Source of the DNA: JBHEKP01 sp041859375
GTDB taxonomy: Bacteria > Hydrogenedentota > Hydrogenedentia > Hydrogenedentales > CAITNO01
Direction: 5' to 3'
DNA: 6,307 nt
NCBI GenBank assembly: GCA_041859375.1
Contig: JBHEKP010000100.1
Coordinates: 1 to 6,307, forward strand
This document shows, piece by piece, positions 1 to 5,217 of this stretch. Each line of letters opens with the position of its first letter. Positions within the stretch are counted from its first letter, which is position 1. Both the position numbers and the translations under genes were made by a program. Below the pieces are notes generated by a model. The model saw only the letters and a program-made list of their open reading frames with translations, was not told where the DNA came from and made no database searches.

Positions 1-16
1 GGGGGGGCGTGAACAC

Positions 17-958
17 TCACCCGGCCTTTGCGGCCTCCGCCTGGGCCTTGATGAATTCAACGGTTTTGGCCAGGCCGTCCTTCAGGGAGACCTCGGGTTT
101 CCATCCGAGCACCTCGGCGGCCTTCGCGCCGGTGATGTAGATTTTCTCCACCTCGCCCGCGCGCAGGTCTTTCATCACCGGCTTGCCGGAGAAGCCCGTG
201 AGGCCCTTGATGATGTCGAAAAGCTCCCTCACCGAGGCGCCCTTCGCGGAGCCCAGGTTCACCGTGGCGCCGTTGCCCTTTTTCAGCGCGAGCACGCATG
301 CGCGGGCGATGTCGCCCACGTAGACATAGTCGCGCAGGGGCGCGCCGTGGCCGTAGAGGGTGGGCGTCTCGCCCGCGAGCATCATCCCCGCCAGGATGGA
401 GCACACCCCCGCCTCGCCGTGGGGGCTTTGGCGCGGCCCGTACACGTTGGGGAAGCGCAGGATGGTGTGGGGCAGCTTGTGCAGCCTGCCGTAGAGGCCG
501 ATGTACTGCTCCACGCAGAGCTTGCTGGTGCCGTACTGGCTTTCGGGCAGCGGCACGGTTGACTCGTCGGCGGGCAGCTTCTCGGGCGAGCCGTAGATCG
601 CGCCGCCGGTGGACGCGAAGATGAACTTCTTCACATTGTGCGCCACGCACAGCTCAAGCAGGTTCAGCGAGCCGCGCACGTTCACGTCCGCGTCGTACAG
701 CGGGTCCTGAAGGCTCCTGCGCACGTCGATCTGCGCCGCAAAGTGCGCCACCACCTCCGGCTTCTCGTCCTCAAACACCTCCGTCATCTGCGCCGAGCGG
801 ATGTCCAGCTCGTAAAACTTCGCCTTCGGGTTGAGGAAGTCCCCGCAGCCGGAGGAGAGATCGTCCACCACCGTCACATGGTGCCCCGCGTCCACGTACG
901 CGTCCACCACATGCGACCCGATGAAGCCCGCCCCGCCCGTGACCAGTATCTTGCTCAT
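17..958 (-). CDS. NAD-dependent epimerase/dehydratase, UDP-glucose 4-epimerase (GalE)-like
   Basis: Predicted cytoplasmic 313-aa extended short-chain dehydrogenase/reductase, probably interconverting a UDP-sugar at C4 for surface polysaccharide or galactose metabolism. Visible in the sequence: the Rossmann dinucleotide motif GGAGFIGSH (residues 8-16, G8-x-x-G11-x-x-G14), acidic D32-D33 after strand 2 that would bind the NAD ribose, FAAQ at 73-76, the STGGAIYG region (S116/T117) and the catalytic Y142-x-x-x-K146. PNVYGPRQ (170-177) and RDYVYVGDIARA (209-220) follow; both are typical of GalE-like enzymes. About 310 aa is normal for the short GalE-like type. The open frame continues 84 codons upstream, but the ATG at 956-958 begins the Rossmann strand and has GGAGAAG at 963-969, so I chose it. 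It is divergent from the sugar ABC permease. Substrate is not determined; other SDR epimerases (GlcNAc or uronate type) are possible. Confidence 0.93.
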   Translation of the reverse strand: MSKILVTGGAGFIGSHVVDAYVDAGHHVTVVDDLSSGCGDFLNPKAKFYELDIRSAQMTEVFEDEKPEVVAHFAAQIDVRRSLQDPLYDADVNVRGSLNLLELCVAHNVKKFIFASTGGAIYGSPEKLPADESTVPLPESQYGTSKLCVEQYIGLYGRLHKLPHTILRFPNVYGPRQSPHGEAGVCSILAGMMLAGETPTLYGHGAPLRDYVYVGDIARACVLALKKGNGATVNLGSAKGASVRELFDIIKGLTGFSGKPVMKDLRAGEVEKIYITGAKAAEVLGWKPEVSLKDGLAKTVEFIKAQAEAAKAG

Positions 959-962
959 ATCA

Positions 963-988
963 CTTCTCCGGCGCCGCGGACGCGGCGC
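963..988 (-). promoter_or_regulatory. Shine-Dalgarno and abutting stem-loop in the epimerase leader
   Basis: Read on the minus strand, GGAGAAG (969 to 963) lies 4 nt before the ATG (7 nt from GGAG to ATG) and fixes the start. Directly upstream is a perfect 7-bp inverted repeat, GCGCCGC at 971-977 against GCGGCGC at 982-988, with a 4-nt spacer. The hairpin would end one base before the ribosome site. In such GC-rich DNA it may be chance; a translational role is only inferred. Confidence 0.5.
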
Positions 989-1082
989 GCGTTGGATGAA
1001 TTCTGCCCTTGAACGATTGCGTGAAACGGCCAATATCCTACCGGAGAAACGGCCCGCAATTCCATTACTTCGCGCGCGCCGT

Positions 1083-1111
1083 TTGCCTTGCGGCCGCCGC
1101 ATCACTAGAAT
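1083..1111 (+). promoter_or_regulatory. Candidate sigma70-type promoter of the ABC permease gene
   Basis: TTGCCT at 1083-1088 (4 of 6 to TTGACA) and TAGAAT at 1106-1111 (5 of 6 to TATAAT) are separated by exactly 17 bp. Transcription would begin near 1118, 69 nt before the ATG of the permease. It is the only well-spaced pair I found for this gene. For the opposite gene I found only weak matches (for example TTGCGG-16-GATATT on the minus strand around 1036-1063), not strong enough to list. Confidence 0.5.
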
Positions 1112-1117
1112 GATCGC

Positions 1118-1144
1118 CAACCCCGCGCCTTTGCCGCGGGGTTG
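1118..1144 (+). promoter_or_regulatory. Perfect 10-bp inverted repeat at the predicted transcription start of the permease gene
   Basis: CAACCCCGCG (1118-1127) pairs perfectly with CGCGGGGTTG (1135-1144) around a 7-nt spacer. It starts about 7 bp after the predicted -10 box, a usual place for a repressor operator, and would also form a stable hairpin at the mRNA 5' end. Neither strand has a T-run after it, so it is not an intrinsic terminator. Which of operator or RNA hairpin applies cannot be told from the sequence. Confidence 0.5.
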
Positions 1145-1186
1145 GAACGGGGGCCTTTCCCCGCCCCAAAAGGAGCCCTGCCGGAC

Positions 1187-2173
1187 ATGAAAAGATTTGT
1201 GGCGGAACACTCGGCGCTGTTCATCCTCGCGGCGCTCTGCATCGCCCTGGGCCTGTACTCCCCGGAGTTCCGCGGCGCTGGCAACCTGCAGAACGTGGCG
1301 CAGCGCACCACCGTGGTGGGCGTCATCGCGCTGGGCGAGCTGCTGGTGGTGCTCACGGGCGGCATCGACCTTTCGGTGGGCAGCATCGCCGCGCTCAGCG
1401 GCGTGGCCGGGTGCATGGCGATGCTGAAGACCCAGGCGCTGCTCGCCGCCGCGCTTCCGCCGGATTCGGCGCTTCTCCCGCCTCTGGTGGTGGCGGCGGG
1501 CGTGGTTGTGGGCGTCCTTGCCGGGTTCGTCTGCGGCATGATCAACGGGCTGCTGGCCACCAGGGGCCGCATCCAGCCCTTCATCGCCACCCTCGGCATG
1601 ATGATGGCCGCGCGCGGCATGACCATGGTCGTCTCCGGGCAGATGCCGGTGTACGGGCTGCCGAAGTCCTTCGCCTGGCTCGGCGGCACGCGCGCGTGGT
1701 GGGTGCCGGTGGCGCTCATGTGCGTCTTCGCGGCGGTCTTCGCGCTGCTGCTCGTGTACACCCGCTTCGGCAGGGGGCTCTACGCCGTGGGCGGCAACAC
1801 CGAGGCGGCGCGCCTGTCGGGCATCCCCGTCGACCGGGTGCGCACCGCCGCCTTCGCCATCAGCGGCACCATGGCGGGCTTCGCCGGGATGATGCTCGCC
1901 TCCCGCGCAAGCGTGGCCTCGCCGAACGCGGCGGAGATGTACGAGCTGGACGCGATAGCGGCCTGCGTCATCGGCGGCGCGAGCCTCGCGGGCGGCGTCG
2001 GCGGCGCGGTGGCCGCCGTGGCGGGCGCGCTCATCATGAGCGTGCTCTACAACTTCTGCACCCTGCAGAACGTGTCGCCCGACTGGCAGAAGGTGCTTGT
2101 CGGCGCGCTGCTCATCACCCTGGTGTTCTACGACAACTGGCGCCGCCGCAGCGCGGGCGTGCTCAAGGACTGA
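1187..2173 (+). CDS. ABC sugar transporter permease, RbsC-type (BPD_transp_2 family)
   Basis: Inner-membrane permease subunit (328 aa) of a high-affinity monosaccharide importer of the ribose/xylose/galactose class, expected to form the pore with an RbsA-like ATPase and an RbsB-like binding protein. Visible: many hydrophobic segments (about 9-25, 41-58, 97-120, 132-148, 171-191, 220-240, 255-290 and 303-315), the family signature TGGIDLSVGS (57-66), the cytoplasmic loop GGNTEAARLSGIPVDRVR (202-219) thought to contact the ATPase, and ELDAIAACVIGGASLAGG (253-270). Length fits the family (E. coli RbsC is 321 aa). The ATG at 1187 has AGGAG at 1171-1175, an 11-nt gap; an in-frame TTG at 1142 would add 15 residues but lies inside the hairpin and is rejected. 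No ATPase or binding-protein gene flanks it here. The sugar is unknown; a nucleoside substrate cannot be excluded. Confidence 0.93.
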   Translation: MKRFVAEHSALFILAALCIALGLYSPEFRGAGNLQNVAQRTTVVGVIALGELLVVLTGGIDLSVGSIAALSGVAGCMAMLKTQALLAAALPPDSALLPPLVVAAGVVVGVLAGFVCGMINGLLATRGRIQPFIATLGMMMAARGMTMVVSGQMPVYGLPKSFAWLGGTRAWWVPVALMCVFAAVFALLLVYTRFGRGLYAVGGNTEAARLSGIPVDRVRTAAFAISGTMAGFAGMMLASRASVASPNAAEMYELDAIAACVIGGASLAGGVGGAVAAVAGALIMSVLYNFCTLQNVSPDWQKVLVGALLITLVFYDNWRRRSAGVLKD

Positions 2174-2188
2174 GCCCGCCCCGGCCGC

Positions 2189-3547
2189 TTATTTGAGGAA
2201 CACGTAGCGCAGCGCGAGCGCGAGCGCCACCAGGTACATCACCCAGTGCACCTCTCTTCCCCGGCCCGCCGCGAGCTTCACGCAGGCGTGGGAGACGCAG
2301 CCCGCCGAAAGGCCCTCGATGATGCCGTAGCCGAAGGGCATCATGGCCAGCGTGAGGAACGCGGGCAGCCCCTCGGTGACGTCGTCCCACCTGATCCTGC
2401 GCAGGCTGCCCAGCATGAAAAAGCCGACCATGATCAGCGCCGGGGCCACGGCGGGGTGCATGGGCACGAAGGCGTTCTGTATGCCGAGGGCCTGGTAGTA
2501 CGCGGGGCCCACGTCCTGGCCCACCAGCCCCACCACGGGCGCCAGCGCGACCGAGGCGGCGAAGCACAGCCCCGTCACCACCGCCGCGAGCCCCGTGCGC
2601 GCCCCCGCGGCCACGCCCGAGGCGCTCTCGATGTACGAGGTGACGGTGGAGGTGCCGAACAGGGCGCCCACACAGGTGCCCGCGGCGTCGGAGATGAACG
2701 CCTTTCCCGCGCCGGGCAGCCGCCCCTTTTCATCCAGAAAGCCCGCCTGCGTGCTCACCCCCACCAGGGTGCCCACCGTGTCAAAGAGGTCCAGGAAGAA
2801 GAACATCAGGATCGGCGCGGCGGCCTCCGCGGGCCGGGCCATGATTTCGGAGAAGTCCAGCCGGAAGAAGGTGCTGAAGTTCGGGGTGACGGGCTCCATG
2901 CGCCACGGAATCACCCCCGTGGCCAGCCCGAGCGCCGTCGTGGCCAGGATGCCCGCGAGAATCGCGCCCCGGTGGCCCCGCGCCATGAGCGCCGCGATGA
3001 GCAGCACACCGAAAAGGCTGATGAGCGGCGCGCCGTGGCGCAGGCCGCCCAGCGACACCATCGTGGCCGGGTTCAGCACCACAATCCCGGCCCACTGGAG
3101 GCCCACAAAGGCGATGAACAGGCCGATGGCCGGGCCGATGGCGTTTTTCAGCGAGCCGGGGAACACGTCCAGAATCTTTTCCCGCACCTTGAACAGGGAC
3201 AGGAAGAGGAACAGCGCCCCGGAGATGAACACAATCGCCAGCGCCGACTGCCAGGAGAATTTCATGCCGATGCAGACGGTGAACACCAGGAGGAAATTCT
3301 CGCCCATGCCGGGCGCGAGGGCGAAGGGGTACCGGGCGAAAAGCCCCATCATCAGGCAGGCGAAGGCCGAGGACAGGCAGGTGGCCATGAGCACCCCGCC
3401 GAAATCCATCCCCGCAAGGTGCAGCACCGTGGGCTGCACGAAGATGATGTAGCTCATGGTGGCAAAGGTGGTCAGGCCGCCAACCACCTCGCGCCGCACC
3501 GTGGAACCCGCCGCGCTGATGCCAAAATACCGGTCCAAACCTTCCAT
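2189..3547 (-). CDS. NCS2-family purine permease, AzgA type (guanine/hypoxanthine/adenine)
   Basis: Inner-membrane proton-linked purine base uptake permease of the AzgA branch of NCS2 (PbuG/PbuO, AdeP/GhxP relatives); 452 aa, normal length, hydrophobic almost throughout, consistent with the 14-helix fold. Visible: N-terminal GGLTTFATMSYIIFVQP (23-39), APGMGENF (78-85), FLDLFDTVGTLVGV (251-264), GTSTVTSYIESASG (298-311) followed by VAAGARTG (312-319), and MMPFGYGI near 402-409. From memory, fungal AzgA needs a Gly-x-Asn, two Asp three apart and a Glu; matching G82, N84, D253, D256 and E307 are present with similar spacing, so it looks functional. The usual Leu before that Asn is Glu here (E83). 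The ATG at 3545-3547 has a purine-rich AGGAAAGGGG just upstream. It ends 15 bp from the convergent ABC permease and is divergent from the small exported protein. The exact base transported is not determinable. Confidence 0.93.
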   Translation of the reverse strand: MEGLDRYFGISAAGSTVRREVVGGLTTFATMSYIIFVQPTVLHLAGMDFGGVLMATCLSSAFACLMMGLFARYPFALAPGMGENFLLVFTVCIGMKFSWQSALAIVFISGALFLFLSLFKVREKILDVFPGSLKNAIGPAIGLFIAFVGLQWAGIVVLNPATMVSLGGLRHGAPLISLFGVLLIAALMARGHRGAILAGILATTALGLATGVIPWRMEPVTPNFSTFFRLDFSEIMARPAEAAAPILMFFFLDLFDTVGTLVGVSTQAGFLDEKGRLPGAGKAFISDAAGTCVGALFGTSTVTSYIESASGVAAGARTGLAAVVTGLCFAASVALAPVVGLVGQDVGPAYYQALGIQNAFVPMHPAVAPALIMVGFFMLGSLRRIRWDDVTEGLPAFLTLAMMPFGYGIIEGLSAGCVSHACVKLAAGRGREVHWVMYLVALALALRYVFLK

Positions 3548-3553
3548 GGCAAA

Positions 3554-3583
3554 CCCCTTTCCTGTGGCACGACCCGGCCACAG
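3554..3583 (-). promoter_or_regulatory. Shine-Dalgarno and abutting 7-bp stem-loop in the purine permease leader
   Basis: On the minus strand AGGAAAGGGG (3563 to 3554) sits 6 nt before the ATG. The inverted repeat CTGTGGC (3562-3568) / GCCACAG (3577-3583) with an 8-nt loop ends inside the first bases of this ribosome site. Folding would place the stem right against the site, so modulation of translation is possible but inferred. I looked for a purine-riboswitch aptamer here and saw none. Confidence 0.45.
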
Positions 3584-3601
3584 CGCAACAACGACGGGGC
3601 A

Positions 3602-3631
3602 AGTTTACCCCCGCGCGCGGCACGGGCTCAA
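3602..3631 (-). promoter_or_regulatory. Weak candidate promoter of the purine permease gene
   Basis: On the minus strand TTGAGC (3631 to 3626, 4 of 6 to the -35 consensus) and TAAACT (3607 to 3602, 4 of 6 to the -10 consensus) are 18 bp apart. A start near 3595 would put the 3562-3583 hairpin in the leader. Both boxes are weak, so this is tentative; the palindromic TAGTATACTA at 3685-3694 is an alternative -10 but I saw no matching -35 for it on this strand. Confidence 0.28.
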
Positions 3632-3662
3632 GTGGCGGCTTTTCCGTGGTTTACGCGAATAA

Positions 3663-3693
3663 TTGGAACCGGAAACCGTTCTCCTAGTATACT
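3663..3693 (+). promoter_or_regulatory. Candidate promoter of the small exported-protein gene, with palindromic -10 element
   Basis: TTGGAA at 3663-3668 (4 of 6) is followed by TAGTAT at 3685-3690 (16-bp spacer, 4 of 6) or TATACT at 3688-3693 (19-bp spacer, 5 of 6). The -10 region is the perfect palindrome TAGTATACTA (3685-3694), an AT-rich island in GC-rich DNA. Initiation near 3697-3700 would start the transcript at the base of the long hairpin that follows. A weaker TAGGAT at 3791-3796 lacks a good -35. Confidence 0.42.
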
Positions 3694-3695
3694 AC

Positions 3696-3776
3696 CGCCG
3701 TCCGGTTTTCCCCCGGGAAACCCCCTCCACACCCCTTTTGTGGAGAAATCTTTCCCCGGTGTAAACCCGGACGGCG
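3696..3776 (+). other. 81-nt nested imperfect hairpin, candidate structured mRNA leader
   Basis: The outer arms CGCCGTCCGG (3696-3705) and CCGGACGGCG (3767-3776) are a perfect 10-bp inverted repeat. Inside, in register, TTT 3706-3708 pairs with AAA 3763-3765 after one bulged C, CC 3713-3714 pairs with GG 3758-3759, GGGAAA 3715-3720 pairs with TTTCCC 3751-3756, and CTCCACA 3725-3731 pairs with TGTGGAG 3739-3745 around a 7-nt loop. Counting one further C-G pair (3710-3761), about 29 pairs form one long rod. It lies between a predicted promoter and the start of the small exported protein, so it would be the 5' leader of that mRNA. It has no downstream T-run, so it is not a terminator. A small mobile palindrome or repeat element is the alternative. 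No known riboswitch class is recognised. Confidence 0.6.
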
Positions 3777-3847
3777 TTTCGTGCGTCAAATAGGATGCGG
3801 GCGGGTTTGCCTGAAGACAAGATCAACCATTTGAAAGGATGCGGCAG

Positions 3848-4315
3848 ATGATGAAGAAAGCGCTTTGGATTTCGGTGTTTGCGGTTGCCCTGGGGCTGTG
3901 CATGGGCGCGGTGGTTTCCGCCCAGGACGCCGAGCAGCCGGTTGCGGCCACGGTCACGGGCCTGAACTACAACGTGCTCTCCACCCTTGCCAAGGACGCC
4001 GAGGCGGCTGATCCCGCCCTGGCGAAGCTGAACGCCCTCAAGGTCACCGAGGCGGTCGGCGCCGACGGCAAGCCGGTTGACGCGCTGAAGGGCAAGACCC
4101 TGTACTACGTTCCCGTGAAGGCGGCGGCGGCCCTCATCGCGGGCGACGCCAACGCGGGCAAGACCGTCGCGGTCACCGGCAAGGTGCTGGCCGGATCGAA
4201 CGCGATCATCGTTGAGAGCTTTGAGGTGAAGGCCGATGGCGGCGCCGCGGCGGGCGGCGGCGACGAGTGGGATCAGATCGGCGTCAAGACCATGAGCCAG
4301 CAGGCGGTCATCTGA
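3848..4315 (+). CDS. Small Sec-exported protein of unknown function
   Basis: The predicted 155-aa product starts with a classic signal peptide: MMKK, a hydrophobic stretch (residues 5-22) and a VVSA/QD cleavage site after A25. Cys18 lies in the hydrophobic core and is not a good lipobox, so the mature protein (about 130 aa) should be soluble in the periplasm or outside, and it contains no cysteine. It is alanine- and valine-rich, with an alternating strand-like region (83-90 and 105-127, including KTVAVTGKVL) that suggests a small beta-barrel or OB-like fold, then a Gly/Ala-rich acidic linker (131-140) and a short tail ending QQAVI. I do not recognise a named family. ATG 3848 is chosen because AAGGA (3835-3839) is 8 nt upstream; an ATG at 3839 would overlap that site. 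It is monocistronic: a structured leader lies before it and a strong terminator after it. Confidence 0.82.
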   Translation: MMKKALWISVFAVALGLCMGAVVSAQDAEQPVAATVTGLNYNVLSTLAKDAEAADPALAKLNALKVTEAVGADGKPVDALKGKTLYYVPVKAAAALIAGDANAGKTVAVTGKVLAGSNAIIVESFEVKADGGAAAGGGDEWDQIGVKTMSQQAVI

Positions 4316-4334
4316 ACATTTCGCCCTTGAGGCA

Positions 4335-4369
4335 GGCGGGCACCCTTCGGGGTGTCCGCCGTTTTTTTT
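4335..4369 (+). terminator. Rho-independent terminator of the small exported-protein gene
   Basis: An 11-bp stem, GGCGGGCACCC (4335-4345) with GGGTGTCCGCC (4350-4360) including one G-T pair, closes on a TTCG tetraloop (4346-4349). It is followed by G and eight Ts (4362-4369). It begins 20 nt after the stop codon. The last two Ts belong to the stop codon of the convergent hydrolase. On the minus strand the hairpin is not followed by a T-run, so it works in one direction only. Confidence 0.95.
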
Positions 4370-5186
4370 ACTCCGGGAGCACGTCCCGCAGGAAGTCCGC
4401 CCAAAAGGGCAGATAGTCCCCCATGGAAACCGCAAAGCCCGTGTTGTGGTCCCCCCGCAGGTCGAGGAAGCGCTTCGGGGCGGTGACCTTTTCGTGCAGC
4501 ATCCTGCCGTGCCGGTGCGGCACCAGCGCGTCCTCCACGCTGTGGGCGAACATGACCGGCGCGGTGATCCGTCCCACCTTGCGGATGCTGTCAAAGCGTG
4601 ACCGGGCAAAGGCGCGCACCGGCACCCATGGAAAATGTTTCGCCGCCACGTCGGGCAGGGAGGTGAAGGTGCTTTCCAGCACCACCGCGGCGGGCCGCAC
4701 CTCCGCGGCCAGATCCGCAGTGACCGCCCCGCCGAGGGAGCGTCCAAAGAGGATGATGCGCGAGGGGGGCACGCCCCTGGTTTCCGTGAGCCAGCGCCAC
4801 ATGGCGCGGACGTCTTGGTAGCACCGTTGCTCGGAGGCTTTTCCCGTGCTGTTCCCGTAGCCGCCGTAGTCGTAGATGAGCACGGAAAGTCCCATTTTCA
4901 GGAACAACTCCATGGATTGAAGGCGGTCCGCGATGTTGCCCGCGTTGCCGTGGGAGAAAAGCACCACCCCCCGCTCGGGCACTGCGGGAACCCACCAGCC
5001 ATGGGTGGTCCCGCCGCCGCTGTCCACCCGCACATCCTCAAAGTCCCGCCCGATGTCCTTCGGGGTCGCGTGAAGTTTTCGTGTCGCGGCGAAGAGCAGC
5101 CGATCCTGCATGAAAAAGAAAAACAGCAGCACCAGGGCGTACACGCCCGCCGGGACAAGGAACGCAAGGAGGATTAACTGTGCCAT
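4368..5186 (-). CDS. Membrane-anchored alpha/beta hydrolase, BEM46/ABHD13-like serine hydrolase
   Basis: A 272-aa predicted esterase, lipase or thioesterase-like serine hydrolase, held by one N-terminal hydrophobic helix (residues 4-26) with the catalytic domain after it. Visible: SHGNAGNIADR (78-88), whose His-Gly would form the oxyanion hole; YDYGGYGNSTG (105-115), characteristic of the BEM46 group; the nucleophile elbow GRSLGG (148-153, Ser150); HSVEDALVPHRHG (215-227) supplying the acid, probably Asp219; and GDHNTG (245-250) supplying His247. The full triad is present, so it should be active; the substrate is unknown. The ATG at 5184-5186 has GGAAG six nt upstream. It follows the DUF2723-like gene by 31 bp on the same strand, so the two are probably co-transcribed. 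Its stop codon overlaps the T-tract of the facing terminator and no terminator of its own is visible. Confidence 0.92.
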   Translation of the reverse strand: MAQLILLAFLVPAGVYALVLLFFFFMQDRLLFAATRKLHATPKDIGRDFEDVRVDSGGGTTHGWWVPAVPERGVVLFSHGNAGNIADRLQSMELFLKMGLSVLIYDYGGYGNSTGKASEQRCYQDVRAMWRWLTETRGVPPSRIILFGRSLGGAVTADLAAEVRPAAVVLESTFTSLPDVAAKHFPWVPVRAFARSRFDSIRKVGRITAPVMFAHSVEDALVPHRHGRMLHEKVTAPKRFLDLRGDHNTGFAVSMGDYLPFWADFLRDVLPE

Positions 5187-5217
5187 GCGGGGCTTCCGAA
5201 AATGCCGTGATGCGCTT

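Larger units (their letters stand above)
959..1186. other. Divergent intergenic region between epimerase and ABC permease
   Basis: This 228-bp stretch carries no credible small gene. It holds the leader hairpin and ribosome site of the epimerase, the permease promoter (1083-1111), the 10-bp inverted repeat (1118-1144) and the permease ribosome site AGGAG (1171-1175). The centre, about 1000-1080, shows nothing I can name. Confidence 0.7.
3548..3847. other. Divergent intergenic region between purine permease and small exported protein
   Basis: These 300 bp contain no convincing gene; open frames crossing them are shadows of the purine permease or lack ribosome sites. They hold the leader hairpin and a weak promoter for the permease, the palindromic -10 and promoter for the small gene, the 81-nt nested hairpin, and the AAGGA ribosome site at 3835-3839. 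The stretch is visibly richer in A/T runs than the flanking genes. Confidence 0.7.

Noticed and set aside
1142..1186. TTG start for the ABC permease, adding 15 residues
   Set aside because: It lies inside the inverted repeat with no ribosome site; ATG 1187 is preceded by AGGAG and gives a family-typical N-terminus.
959..1210. 84-codon N-terminal extension of the epimerase frame
   Set aside because: It is arginine-rich without domain character, crosses the promoter and hairpin of the opposite gene, and the ATG at 956-958 has a good ribosome site and begins the Rossmann fold.
3548..3700. Possible purine riboswitch upstream of the purine permease
   Set aside because: The conserved core and kissing loops of the aptamer are not visible; only a simple 7-bp hairpin is present.
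3696..3776. Long hairpin interpreted as a transcription terminator
   Set aside because: No T-tract follows on either strand and both flanking genes start, rather than end, toward it.
2246..3793. 515-codon plus-strand open frame opposite the purine permease
   Set aside because: Its His/Arg/Gly/Gln-rich composition is typical of an antisense shadow in GC-rich DNA, while the minus strand encodes a complete NCS2 carrier.
3839..3847. ATG at 3839 as start of the small exported protein
   Set aside because: It overlaps the AAGGA ribosome site, whereas ATG 3848 is 8 nt after it and gives a canonical MMKK signal peptide.
4335..4369. Bidirectional terminator serving the hydrolase as well
   Set aside because: On the minus strand the hairpin is followed by TGCCTC rather than a T-run.
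3692..4747. 351-codon minus-strand open frame spanning the small gene and the hydrolase
   Set aside because: It runs through the terminator and out-of-frame parts of both genes and has no recognisable domain or ribosome site.
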